From contig CM030366.1 of the NCBI GenBank assembly GCA_017893485.1, positions 74,777,227 through 74,841,226 of the forward strand: a DNA stretch of 64,000 bases, written 5' to 3'. A program made the position numbers and the translations under genes. Source of the DNA: Hemerocallis citrina. Lineage: Eukaryota > Streptophyta > Magnoliopsida > Asparagales > Asphodelaceae. The notes beneath the pieces were generated by a model. It saw only the letters and a program-made list of their open reading frames with translations. It searched no databases and was not told the DNA's origin. Positions 13,101 through 25,199 of this stretch are shown one piece after another. Numbering within the stretch: the stretch's first letter is position 1; every line of letters starts with the position of its first letter.

Positions 13101-13599
13101 TGGTGACGTTCCAAGCTGCAGACAAGTCGTTGTAGACCACACGACAACAAGCGACGATCCGAGCAGGAAGAAAAGAATGAGACACCAGAATAAAATTGGG
13201 CTTTAACTTAAATTATTAGGTCAAAACTAATGGGCGTTAATAAAAATAATATTAATAATACAAAAATCAACGCATAATAATAATAATAAAATAATGACAA
13301 AAATAATAAAAATAATAATGACAATAATAGTCATCATAATCATACCGGTAAAAAATAATAATAATAATAATAATAATATTAACAATACTGGTAAGGATAA
13401 TAATGCAAGACAAAAAAAATAATTTGGGGTTCATCATTTTGGTGACAGTAATTCATTATCAACATCAAAAATAAAATAGTAAGAAAAATACAATAATAAT
13501 AATAGTAATAGTAATAACAATAATAATAATAATACTAATAATAATAAGGAAAACAATAATAATAGTAGTAGTCGAAATTCTGTGATGTGGGTTCGCCTC

Positions 13600-13800
13600 A
13601 TTTACATCCATTCGTAGACTTGCCTTCTCGACATCAAGTTGCAGGTTTGCCTCCACGACAACAGGTTGCAGGTTACCATATGGATATTCAGTTGCACATT
13701 TTACCTTCCCGATATCCAGTTGCAATTTGCCTCCATTGACGTCTAGTTGCATGTTTGCCATCTCGACATCCAGTTGCAACAAAACGATGAATGAGATGAT
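13600..13800 (-). repeat. Decayed ~40-bp coding-like tandem repeat in element C
   Basis: About five diverged units. On the - strand they encode variants of a QLDVE-A-N peptide repeat. It may be the remnant of a low-complexity protein region or a simple minisatellite. Confidence 0.6.
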
Positions 13801-14469
13801 GCAATCTTCCACATGTACTTAGATATTGATTGCTCAATTCAAGTAAGAAGTTACGTTTTGAAATTTTTGATATTATAAAAAAAAGTTATTCGAAATACAA
13901 AATTTTCGTTTTTAGAAAACAATTTTATAGAAGATCCAAAATATAACAAATAATAATCGAAATCCACAAAATATTCGAATATATATATATGTAAAGAAAA
14001 TATAGGCAGGAGAAGAATAAATTTTATACTCAATAAAGAGTCAACAAAGGAGGACGACTACAAGGGATGAAAGAAAATAAGAAATCAAAGAATTGAATAT
14101 GAAGGAAAAGGAACGATGGGGCACAAGCGGAATTTGAAGAGGATATAGCAGGAAAAGAATGACTAGCATGATACTCAAAATGAGTCAACAAATGAAGATG
14201 AATGAAAGAATCAAAGAAATGTGGGTATGGAAAGAATGAAACTATACCCAATAAGGAATCAACAAATGAGAACGACTAAAAGAGACGGAAGAAACAAGGA
14301 ATCAAGAAAATTGAATAAGAAGGATCAAATGAATGGAATAAGACTAGTATCCATATCAAGTTGATAATGATTCATTCATTCATGCATGGTTGGTGAAAGG
14401 TTAAGCAGATTCCAGATCGAGCCAAGTTTGTCTAATTTATTAGTCAACTAATACATTAGCCAAACCTGG

Positions 14470-14481
14470 GCTTTGATACCA
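14470..14481 (-). promoter_or_regulatory. Primer binding site of element C (tRNA-iMet)
   Basis: The - strand reads TGGTATCAAAGC, one base from the standard iMet complement TGGTATCAGAGC, ten bases from the LTR end. Confidence 0.88.
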
Positions 14482-14491
14482 ATAAAAGTCC

Positions 14492-17400
14492 TGTCACGCC
14501 CCGCTTCCAAAAAATACGGAATACGAGCACGTAATATTGGCCCAGCGAATGATTTTCATCATCCATAAGCTGTTCAGAAATCTTTACAACATATCACAAT
14601 ATAATCAGAGTCGGAAGCCAGTAAAGTCAACCACATGCACATATGAACCAAATACCAACAAGAATACTTGAAATAAAATATATTAATCTCAAATAGTCAT
14701 GATCTGAAATACACAAATAATCCTGGGTCACATTGCCTATTCTCAAAGAATACAAGAATAAATCTAAGTATCAAAAATACAATATTGTTCAAAGCAAGAA
14801 AACAAGAAATAATGATAACAAGACTCCAGCAACTAGTATCTCATATCACCAAGACCGTCTGGAACCTGTTCTCCAAAATCTGCAATTCAACGAATGCAGG
14901 AAAGAAGGAAAGAGAAAAACAAGTACCCGTCAATTGCAAGTTACGAGCCACTTATAATGTAGGATACAAGTACATGGGGAAAAACTAAACAAATTTAATT
15001 AATAGCAGAAATAGATCTAGCATGGTATACTAATATGTGTCAAGTGTCAAATGTCAAATAGTATGCAAACAGATGTACAGATAGTGTCAAATAATAGTGT
15101 CAAGTGATAATGTCAGACATATAACAGGTAATCAGATGATTAGATAACAGATAGCCAAATACATATAACATATTTAAATTCAGGTTTCAGATACAGATAC
15201 AGATACAGATATCAGATTCAGATTCAGATACAGATACAGATGTCATGTTCTTATAAGTCTAGGGTGATTACTATCTAGGTAGCACTTCATGCGCCCCAAA
15301 AACATAACACATGGTTTCTACAACAAATAATTTCGCTTTAGATTTCGTAGGGGATCATATAAGGCCGTGTACTCAGGGTTCAGACAAATATCAGATAACA
15401 GATCAGATAGATAGAACCTAGTGGTTCTCTTCTTCTCTACACCTTCTAAAGGAAGTAATATAGACAGGGTCAGATAACAGATCCAGACAGACAGATAGAA
15501 CCTAGTGGTTCTCTTCTCCTCTACACCTTCATATAAGAAGTAATGTAGACAGGGTCAGATAACAGATAATAGATAATCATATGGGAAACACGAGCCCCCT
15601 TCTAAGTACACATTTCTATACTTTCCCACTACTAGATCTTTCCCATAAATCCCGGCTTGGTCATTTATTATTATAATCAGGCATGCAAGTATGTGTCGTA
15701 AAACAAAGTAAGGATAACAGGATATAAACATGTATCAGGTTCAGGGTGCAAGATAAATAAGTATAGGTACAAGATAACACATAACAGGTTTAAAACAACT
15801 AGTTTTCTAATTCGGGATAGCAAGACAGTGTTGTACTAAAATAGTGATTCCCACTACTACAAACGTCCCAATCTGGATCCGTCGATGAATCTGGAAAATA
15901 GACTTCCACACGAATCCAGCGAGTATAAATAAGTCATATAGTAAGTCACGACATCATAACTCAAAACAGAATTGAAAATAGAAAACATGTTCAGTCAGAA
16001 ATCAGGAAAACAAATTCTAAGTAAGGAAAACTGCATCAAAACCTCTCAAATAAATTCAGGAAAAATCTGGGGTATTTCTCTATATGTCTATAATCAAAAT
16101 ATAACGTTTCATAATATTCCAGTAAAATTAGTTTAGTCATGAAAAATAAGAAAACATCGAGAAACGACACTTTGGAAAATCTGGAATTCCCAACATGCTG
16201 TACGAAAACTGAAGTATCTCGCAACCAGTGAAACGAAATCCAAATCCGCCAAAGGGAGGTGAAAATAGATAAAATATATTAACTTTCATATTTCACAAAC
16301 ATTTTTCATACAGTAAAAAGAATCAAGATTAAAACACAATTCTTTACAGAACAGCGAGCAAAATAGAGCAAGTATGACTTTTGTAAACATGCATGAAACG
16401 ACATATAAAACTCATCAATAAAATCTACCAAAATTCTGGGTAATCCCTAACTAGATAAAGAAATACTGGACAAAATTTTGGGTGAAAATAACATGTGTAG
16501 CATAGTTCTTTAAAATGATTTGTCATCAAAATTACCGAAAAAAAGAATCTAGAAAAGATCGATACCTCTATAGTAAAACAGTCATAACTCACTCTTAAGA
16601 AAACAAAATCAAGCAAGGTCAGAGGGGTTTGAAAATAGACAAAATTCTCTAAAATTCATGTTTTATAACGAAATTAAGATACTGACTTTAAGATAGTCGA
16701 AAATAGCAAACGAAATCAAGATCGAGATGTGATCAGTATCTTGATGATGATGATGATGATCAGATCAAATCGACGATCGGATAACCACCAATCAAAGTGA
16801 TCAAAGAACTCCAAGATGATGATGAAGCAATCCAAGGGTTCATAATCAAAGATGATAATCAAGATCCAACGAACGGCTCTCAATCAAGGGATCAAAACCA
16901 AGATGATGATGATCATGATGCGATCAATGGCTCTCAATCAACAAGATCAAAACTCAATTGATCAAAACAACCCACAAATGGAGTCTCGACTTGGCGGCTG
17001 CATGACCCCGACGATGGGTGACAGGATGGCCAGGGAACACGGCGGCGGCCAGGGGATAGGGCTGCCGGCTGTTGGATGGCGCAACAGCGCGTAGGGTGGC
17101 TGTCGTCGGGACCTGGCAGCATCGAGGTGGAGCGCCGCAGTTGCGGTGTCGTGCTGATTGCTGCAGCGACGGGGAGAGGAGAGGGGGTGCTACACAGGCA
17201 TCGAGGAGAGGCGGAGGTATGCGGCAGTGGTGCACGGTGCTAGAGAGGCGGCGCACACCGGAGGAGAGGACGGGAGATGGCGAGGAGCGAGGGTGCTGGC
17301 TGGCATTGGCCTACAGTCGCGGGGTGCGAGAGGAAGGCGGGGGACACCGGGCTGTTGGCTGCACAGGGAGCACAGGACGGCTCAGGCGCTGGCGAGTCGA

Positions 17401-18085
17401 CACAGGGAGAAGAGGGCGGCTGTGGAAGTTGGGTGATGAAGAGGCCGTATATACGGGTTAAAAAAATAGGGTTAGGGGATATTAGGTCGGCTGACAGGGT
17501 AGGGTGCAGTGGCTTTCGGGTTTGGGTAGGAATCGTTCATGGGTCAATGGGTAGTTAAGAAAAGGGTTAAGTGGGTTTTGTAGATAACGGGTCTGGTTAG
17601 TTAGGTAGTTGGGTTTGGGTAGTTGTTTAGGGTATTGGGTTGAAGTGGGGTATTGGGTTGGGCTTATAGTTAGATGGGTTATAGTATTAGGGTTTTAAAA
17701 ATAGGAAAATTAAATAACAAGTAAAAATATGATTTACAAAAAAATGTAATTTGCATTATAAAATAGTATTTATTTAAAATAGATACAATATAATTAGCAC
17801 ATAGAAATAGATTTTCAATAATCCGCCAAAATTAGTAATAATGATAACAATAATAACAGTAATAATAATAAGAGAAATAATAACAAAACTAGGAATTGTA
17901 TTTCAATATAAAATCATAGAAAATAGTTACAATTTAAAATTATTGATCAAAAATTTATTTTAAAATTGAAGATCCAAAGAAATACATTTTGACAAAAGAA
18001 TTTGAAAACCAGAAAAATAATTTGCGAAAATTTTTAAAATACAGAAAATATAAAAAAATACATTTTTGGGAAAACAGGGGTTACA
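14492..18085 (-). repeat. 5' LTR of element C with a ~0.6-kb internal deletion
   Basis: Colinear with 8478-12673, except that about 600 bp present at roughly 10695-11300 are missing at about 16712. The GC-rich block is kept (about 16985-17460). Confidence 0.88.
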
Positions 18086-18149
18086 CCTACACCATTTCTT
18101 ACTTAGAAAAATACTCATAGATTTTTATTAAAAATTTTGGCAGAGTTTC

Positions 18150-18622
18150 TGTAATACCCCGTATTTCTGAAATATATATATGGTTTGAAATATATAATAA
18201 ATGAATTTGAGACTTGGTCCTATAGAATTATTCTATGGGATGGATTTATAAAGGATTTATTGAATTGGTTTGAAAATAGGATTCTTTGAATCCGGTTGGT
18301 GTGATGAAGTGGGGGGACCCACCGGGCTTGAAGGAGAAGCACAGCATAGTGCTGTGCTTGTGCTTGATGACGTGGCACCTAGGGAGAGAGTACTCCCTAG
18401 TGTGTACACGGGTTGGAAGTGGGAAAGGATGTGGGATTTAATCCCATATCGATTATTTCAAAGAATATAATATTATATAAATATAATTGCCAAGGATCAA
18501 GAGTTACCAATTCGGTTAACCACCTTTTGAGAGGCAGCCTGTGGTGGGCAGTTATACTACATAGTATCTAATTTGTCTTATAAATTGTATAAATTGTCCG
18601 AGCCCGGGGCAGGGGTGTTACA
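18150..18622 (+). mobile_element. Solo LTR D, 473 bp
   Basis: It begins TGTAATACCCCG and ends GGGGTGTTACA, flanked by identical GTTTC (18145-18149 and 18623-18627). It is related to the arms of D2 (29539-43205); both share the gaggcagc / gtggtgg-type segment. No coding capacity. Confidence 0.9.
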
Positions 18623-21600
18623 GTTTCCCCTAAAGTATTAGCCTTTTTGCATATTTTCCTTATGAAAATGTGCAAACAATTACATAATTCAATGTAACTG
18701 TAATATATATCAATCCTCCCTAGGCCAAAACATTCAGCATCACACAGGCAATAACATATGCGGCTCTGGGGGCCTAATTCTTCATAACAAGCAAGATACA
18801 AATTAAAAACCAAAAATTATTTTGAAAACTTATATGATTTTTAAAAAAAATTTAGAAAAACCTTTCAAAAACCATCCACAAAACCCAGTACTCCACAACG
18901 AGGTGGGTACGGACTTTCATACTTCATCACAGCACTATATATATTATTATTCCTTGCAGTTATACATATAATCTCCCGTAATACAAAATAATACATCATA
19001 CTACCCCTATATCCACATATAATACATACACATGTATATAGCCCATTCTATTACGAGAAAAATAAACTACCAAACTTCAACAAGTATCTCACCTTGCTAC
19101 TAACAAACCTGGAGGAGAGTTAAGGCCGTCCACCCTCAGGGAGGGACTCCCCTAACTCCCAGAAAACAACAGAGGTTAGCCATGTCTGGTGTGAGAAATC
19201 ATCATGAATAAGAACAATATCAATAAAATTAATAACATGATTTTAAAATGATAAACATAAATAAAACGTGAAAGTGTAAAAGAAATAAATACAATCAGGT
19301 ACTTAAACCTCACCGTATAACTAACTATCTATTACCATCATCAAACACTTAACCATCTACTTCACATCCACGTTACTATACCTTGTCACTTATCCCATAT
19401 ATCAATTCATCATTGTATATAAACTTCCACCAGCATTTTCTTTACCATCTCTATTACCGTTCTCATTAACACTTCTATTATCCTCATATGAAATCTTACA
19501 TACCGTCATTATCATAATATCACTGATAAACTCATCCCTCTCGCCTCCCTTGGGTTCGCGTCTCTGCAGTTAGTTCCCCTCATTTCAACCAAAATGGGGG
19601 CAGTATTTCCTTGACCCGAAACCCAAGGCAAACAAATTCATACTTATCCATAAATTTACCATCCATACACACTTACCATATATTTGTCATTTATTCATTA
19701 TCACGTAGTTCATATATACTTCATCATAGGTTTCACTATACACTTGACCATTACCTCTACCACCTATTTGTCACTCAAATCCTATATTACTCCATATCCA
19801 TTTCCTACTTCTCATAATTCAACATCATACTTTATACCACATTCTGGTACTCTATTATTACTATTAACTCATCCAAATATGATTTTGATACCATCACTTT
19901 ACACTTAACACATTCATATCATCATTAAAGTCATTCCCAATCGTTAATCCAGTTTTTATCCCACTCCATCTATTTACCATTACTATAATTCTTATAATTT
20001 ACATTACCATATTCAAAATTGTTTCTATTAGCATTTTCATTTTCGTATCCATTATCATTTATTTAACGACATACATAACCATGATCATTATTATATCTTT
20101 ACCACTTAACCCATATATCAATTTCTTTCCGTGTCCATTATCATTTCCAGCTTTCATAATTCATTCTTACTCTTTGAGCAATCCATGCACTCATTCTACC
20201 TTAAGTTTGTGCCGAGGCAAGTCGTTCCCACTATTTCCACCGAAACAGCGGGCGGGTAATTCCTTGACACAATACCTAAGGCTAACCATACACGCATCAT
20301 ATCCTTTAATCCACTTATATTCATACTATTATTCATTTACAATCTCACATTTCTATCTTATATTATATATCATACATAATGCCGCACTCCCAAGTTGATA
20401 ACTTGGTTTACATTATCATACATCACATTATATATATATCGCCGCACCTCCAAGCCGATAACCTGGGTAATAATCACCGCACCTCAAGTATAACTTGGGT
20501 AATATAACATCACATCTCAAGTCGATAGCTCGATTATTGCTTTTCTTTATTTTCATTCTCATCCTGAATTCACTTTACTTTTCATTTCCATCGCGCAATA
20601 CAACTATCATATCAACAACCCACCCGTTCACCTTAAGAGTTGTGCCAAGGCAGGTAGTTCCCACTATTTTCATGGCAATAGCGGGTGAGTAGTTCCTTAA
20701 CACAATTCCAAGGTACATCAACTCATTTCAAATTAGCTTTTATTTTATCAACCATTCTCATAACATAATTTCTTTATTTTATTCATATTATTCACACACA
20801 TGCTTTCTTTACTTTTTCATTCTCATTTTGTATCATATCCTTTCTATACTTTCTCAATCTCATCTTTTAATATAATTTATTTTACTCTTTATTCTCAACT
20901 CATAATATACTTACTTTGATATCTATTGACATCTCATAATACAATTCACTTGAACTCTCATTCTCTTCAGATAATACACTGCACCCCAAACATAGTTTGG
21001 GTAATATACACTGCACTCCAAAGCCGATAGCTTAGGTAATACTTTACTTTTAATTCTCATTATACTCCTTCTTTACTTTCTTATTTTTTCTTTTCATTTC
21101 ACATTTATTCATTTTATTAATTTGTCGACCAGTGCCCATGTCATCACACAACTGGAGCTGATAGCTCAGTCAAAACACAGATCACTGCCCACCAAGGGTC
21201 TTACGCCTCCATCAAAACTAGAGTCGATAGCTTCGTCTAAACACAATCGCTATCCACCAAGGGTCTTACGCATCACATCGCTGCCCACCAAGGGTCTTAC
21301 GCATCACATACACATCACATCGCTACCATATAAGTCTTACGCATCAAATACAACATCACATTGCTGCCATATAGGTCGTACGCATCAAATACACATCACA
21401 TCATTGCCCACCAAGGGTCTTATGCATCACATACACATCATATCACTGCCATATAGGTCTTACGCATCAAATACAATATCACATTGCTGCTATATAGGTC
21501 TTACACATCAAATACGCATCATATCGCTGTCATATAGGTCTTAAGCATCAAATACACATCACATAGCTGCCATACAAGTCTTATGCATCACAAATCATCT

Positions 21601-23405
21601 CATTATTTTATCTCAATATATATATTACATAACCGACATACACCATGTTATTCACCTTATCTTTTATCGTATAATATGCATATACCAATAAAATTCTTAT
21701 GAATCACCATATATAAATATATGTCTTCTTTATAAGATAACATGAATTTATTTCTTTTATAATATATATCTCCATATATCTCCTTTATAACATATCTCCA
21801 TATATATCTCTTTTATAATGTAACTGCTTTATAATATAACTCATTTGTAATATATCTCCGTGTATCTCCTTTATAATATAACTCCTTTATAATATAATTT
21901 CCCCTTTATAATATAACATGAATGCATATAATTCCATTAAATTCATAAGCATACACAAGCCATTAATCTAATTGATTATCGTATAAAATTCTCATTTACC
22001 ACCCACACAACACACACGTATATCAGGCCAATTTCACATCACATTATCACATAAAATTTTCCAATGTGTCACCCGCATATCACACCTACACCATATCATT
22101 CATTTTATCAAATTATCACATCACATTATCGCATCACGTTTATATATATATATATATATATATATATCATATAGACCTCGCCATTAATTCCATTGTCTTA
22201 ACGCATCACATAATCACTCATCGCACGCACGCCATGCTTTTCATCTCATCACATTAGATACATACACGTACATATATCTATATCAGTATAACTCCTTAAA
22301 TTTAAATCTTACAATCCCATAGCATATATACATAATTTATTCCGTATCATACATATGAATTTCTTTACTCCATTCACCTTACACATCACACACGAAAACC
22401 TTAATTTAAAATTTTCATAGCACATCACATATATTGAAACAAAAGAAATCATACTCACTTGATATCCCGCGAAGACTCGAAGCACCACTTCTCCATCTCG
22501 CATTCGAAGTCGCTAACATCTCCTATTATCAAACTTCAAAACCAATTAGGGCTCAAAACATCCAAACCTGTCACAGGTAATAATAATACTCATCCTAATG
22601 TCACTCAGGCATTTTCTTGAATGACTGGCATGCACACGTGCGATGCACGTATTATTCGAATTCCTATGGGATTTCATCTCCATAAAATTACTAAAAAATC
22701 ACCCCATACAATTCTAACGGTTAAACTACAATTTCTACTATTATTAAGGAGATAATTCTCATATATTTACTTTCCTTTTATAAACCCAAAACCCTAATTT
22801 ATAAGCAACTTGCAAAATCTCCAATACTTTGCTAATTTCATACCTCAATAATACCCAACACCTCCTAACCTCCCTACTACAATATTTCTGTTCAATAGAA
22901 ATTAAAAATCACTTAATTCTATACAAATAAAATAAAATAAGGTATACCTTCCCATTGCTTTTTCTCCAAATTGAAGCCACCATGAGAAAGAGAACTCTCC
23001 AAATGGCCAAACCCAAAAAGTGAAGATTGAATGGGTAAAGAAGCCCCCAGTTTTTTTTCGTGGGTGGGTTTCGGTCGAAAGTAAATGGGGAAGTGGTTTT
23101 TGCGGTCTGACGAAAGGAAAGGGAAGGGAAAGAAAAAAAAAAGAATGGAAAATTTATTCTAAGCCCCTTCTAGATTCTTTTATTATTTATATGCCCATAA
23201 AAATCTTATTTTCATAATAAAACCCAATAAAATCCGCTCCATCAAATAAATAAATAAATAAAGGAATATATATGTATAAAATAAAATTGCATATTTACGC
23301 ATATTAATAACAATAATAATATCTAATAACAATAATAATATCTGATAACACTAAAAGAATTACGAATGATTATTTTAAAAAATGATAAAATAGGAGGGTG
23401 TTACA
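18623..23405 (-). repeat. Main body of solo LTR B
   Basis: No gene is supportable. Low-complexity AT-rich DNA carries several diverged repeated blocks (near 19555, 20210 and 20640, each with a gttcccactattt-like core) and the array at 21120-21600. A (TA)n run lies at about 22139-22167 and a CACGTG palindrome at 22635-22640. Confidence 0.7.
21120..21600. repeat. Tandem array of ~40-50-bp units in LTR B
   Basis: About ten diverged units carry catcac..cgctgcc, then a variant of aaggtcttacgcatca or ataggtcttacgcatca. Units abut directly without unique spacers, so this is a minisatellite and not a CRISPR array. Confidence 0.85.
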
Positions 23406-23582
23406 CTGAGCTTGATGAACAGGAGGTTGTTCAGGCTGAATCTGCGGATTGGGATTGATGGTTGGTTGAGACTGAGTTAGTTGTGGTTGCAAAGGAGGAT
23501 TGTCCTTTGGAGGAGGAGGCGGAGGAAGTGGCGTGGCCCGACAACTTGAGGCCGTTAGCCTCCCTTTCCCTTTAGGAGGCAT
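23406..23582 (-). pseudogene. Gag N-terminal piece of element A
   Basis: It starts at ATG 23582 on the - strand with MPPKGKGR and continues as a Pro/Gln-rich stretch with a run of seven prolines. The frame runs straight into LTR B at 23405. It lies 53 bp downstream of the primer site. Together with 6984-8434 it shows that gag was cut by B. Confidence 0.85.
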
Positions 23583-23634
23583 GGCTGGAAGGTGGTTCTT
23601 TCACCGGTGGTTCTGAGTGGTATTCTTGGTTGAT

Positions 23635-23656
23635 GTTCCCACGGACCGCGCTAATC
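23635..23656 (-). promoter_or_regulatory. Primer binding site region of element A
   Basis: The - strand reads attagcgcggtccgtgggaa directly after the 5' LTR. This resembles, with changes, the GGCGCCGTCTGTGGGAAC-type site found after many plant Gypsy LTRs. It is not the iMet type used by C and H. Confidence 0.65.
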
Positions 23657-24256
23657 TGTTGCTGCTTTTTGGTGTGGGAGCAAACAAATGTATTTGTTGA
23701 TTCGTGTAAACTCAACAGATAGTTACCTCTCAATTGACGCGGGTATTGATCGCTTCCAACTCGCTTACCGTTACCTGCAAAAAGTTCGATACACCGGGAT
23801 GGATCCCGGTGATGAACCCTCTGACGCTCAAGTCAGTAATTAGAAAGATTATGAATGAGCTTTTGTGAAAAAAAAGATTGATTACCTTTTATGGTGGGGA
23901 AGGAGGGGTATTTATAGTCGCCTTTTGAGACCTATTTAAAGATATATGTTTATCTCTAAGTCCCAGAGTCAAGAGATAGAGTTTTTAATCTATTTCCTGA
24001 TAAGAGATTTGGTTTATACATTCTCTTAGAGATAATCATGAATTTGAATTACTCTTTAAATACCTTGGATTGGTTTGTAATGGGACGTCACCCTTACCCA
24101 GTAGGACATACCCGTTTTTTGGTTATTGGGCTTGGAAAAGACCCAGTTTCCATTTCGGATCCGTTTGTAGTGGAAATTACCGTTTTACCCCTGGGAGCTT
24201 CAAGATTCGTGCCTGATTTGAATGATCCCGATTTGGTTCTATTTTTAGCCATATCA
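23657..24256 (-). repeat. 5' LTR of element A
   Basis: 600 bp, paired with 2536-3134. Its outer end CATATCA-ACAAC defines the target-site duplication. Confidence 0.92.
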
Positions 24257-24261
24257 ACAAC

Positions 24262-25199
24262 CATAGCACTGCTTGATGGGAACCAAGCTGTAGATGCAGC
24301 AAGGCTAACACTGCATGTTGGAAAGGATGAATCAATGTTTGGGAACATAGTCAAGTTGGGTTAACTTGACTTGTCTCTCTTTATAAAACTTTAAACTTGA
24401 AAAATCATCGACCAAAATCAAAACATACTTCTGCTCAATTTTCTGCTCAAGGCGATTTCTCATAGCGCAGATCTAGATCTACTTCGTCCCGTTCCCTACC
24501 TCAAAGACTCTTCCCCTCCTGCAGAATCTCTTATTACTCCTCTTCTCATACTCTGGTGGTGATCTCCGCTGACCCTCCTCCCTTCTCTCTTCGACTCAAG
24601 CTTTGAGAGGGCAGAGGAGCTGGTTTCGCTTCATTATTTGTGACTCATCAGGCACTATCCTTCCTGCATGTTAGTTTGTGTGTAGCGTTCGTGGTCTTTA
24701 TTGGTGTAGCTTGATCTACATATGAAATTCCACTAGTTGATTATATCTCTCTAGATCCCCTCTTAGACTATGTTTGTGGTTTATTGGCGGTGTTTCTGCC
24801 TATTATTGTTATGATTGCTGTTCGATTAATTTTTTTTAGCCTCTATTTTTGGCTGTTTGATCCTAAGGATCTTAGCTTCTCCACTCTCCCTCTTCTTGGA
24901 GTTGTGCGTTTAATGTTTTCTGTTTATTTTCTGTGAATTTGGTGCATTAGATATATTCGGTCTCTCTCTAGATCATTCTTCTCGCATTCTTTTATATCAA
25001 ACCCTCTTCTTTTGCGTCTGAGATTTTCAAACCTCGCTTGTTCTTTGTGTGGTGATTTTTATCTATTTTTGTAGCCTTTTTCTGTTTCTTTGGATTCGTT
25101 CTCTTTCTTTTAGTGTGGATAGTAATTGCTTTTTATTGACCTAGTCAACTTCATTGTTAGTTGCATTATTCTGTGGGTCATTCCGTATTCGGCTTTCAA
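24262..25199. other. Sequence between element A and the LINE
   Basis: The first ~100 bp resume the sequence cut at 2535. The frame encoding ALLDGNQAVDAARLTLHVGK and ending in KLG (stop near 24362) looks protein-like, but I do not recognise it; a TAG lies just upstream of the rejoined site. From about 24450 the sequence is pyrimidine-rich and could be the LINE 5' untranslated region. No gene can be called. Confidence 0.45.

Larger units (their letters stand above)
12674..14491 (-). other. Internal region of element C, non-coding
   Basis: 1.8 kb with no gag or pol motifs. It holds AAT-rich microsatellites (about 13260-13570), a decayed peptide-encoding repeat (13600-13800) and a tRNA-iMet fragment (13053-13100). 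A recognisable purine tract next to the 3' LTR is weak. Confidence 0.8.
8478..18085 (-). mobile_element. Element C: LARD-like non-autonomous retrotransposon with ~4-kb LTRs
   Basis: Two long direct repeats, 8478-12673 (4196 bp) and 14492-18085 (3594 bp), enclose an 1.8-kb internal region with no gag or pol. Both LTRs run TGTCACGC to GTTACA on the + strand. A tRNA-iMet primer site lies at 14470-14481 on the - strand, next to the LTR at higher coordinates, which fixes the orientation. The flanks tttac and cctac agree in only three of five bases, so the TSD is unproven. Large terminal repeats with a short non-coding interior fit the LARD class. Confidence 0.88.
8435..23405 (-). mobile_element. 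Solo LTR B (large Gypsy LTR) interrupted by elements C and D
   Basis: It runs TGTAACACCCC to GGGTGTTACA and sits inside gag of element A, flanked by CTGAA (8430-8434) and CTGAG (23406-23410), four of five bases alike. Removing the nested elements leaves about 4.9 kb (8435-8477, 18086-18149, 18623-23405). There is no second copy and no internal coding region, so it is best read as a solo LTR left by recombination. Orientation is inferred from the terminal consensus shared with the other LTRs and from a TATAAATT on the - strand at 22797-22804. Confidence 0.82.
2536..24256 (-). mobile_element. Element A: Ty3/Gypsy LTR retrotransposon with gag and decayed protease only
   Basis: The two ends are 599- and 600-bp LTRs (2536-3134 and 23657-24256) running TG to CA on the - strand. 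They are flanked by an identical 5-bp duplication ACAAC (2531-2535 and 24257-24261). On the - strand the order is 5' LTR, primer site, gag, protease remnant, about 3.1 kb non-coding, polypurine tract, 3' LTR. No reverse transcriptase, RNase H or integrase is found, so it depended on another element for movement. Gag is interrupted by solo LTR B and everything nested in it (8435-23405). By eye the LTRs differ at roughly one site in ten, so the insertion is old. Gag style and primer site suggest the plant Athila/Tat side of Gypsy; this is moderate inference. Confidence 0.92.

Noticed and set aside
8473..18090. Clean 5-bp TSD for element C
   Set aside because: tttac versus cctac match in only three bases; I do not claim it.
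21120..21600. Possible CRISPR-like array
   Set aside because: Units are adjacent and diverged without unique spacers, in a plant LTR.
24038..24364. ORF of 108 codons across 24256
   Set aside because: It is a chimera of the element A LTR and the flank; only the flank part may be protein-coding.
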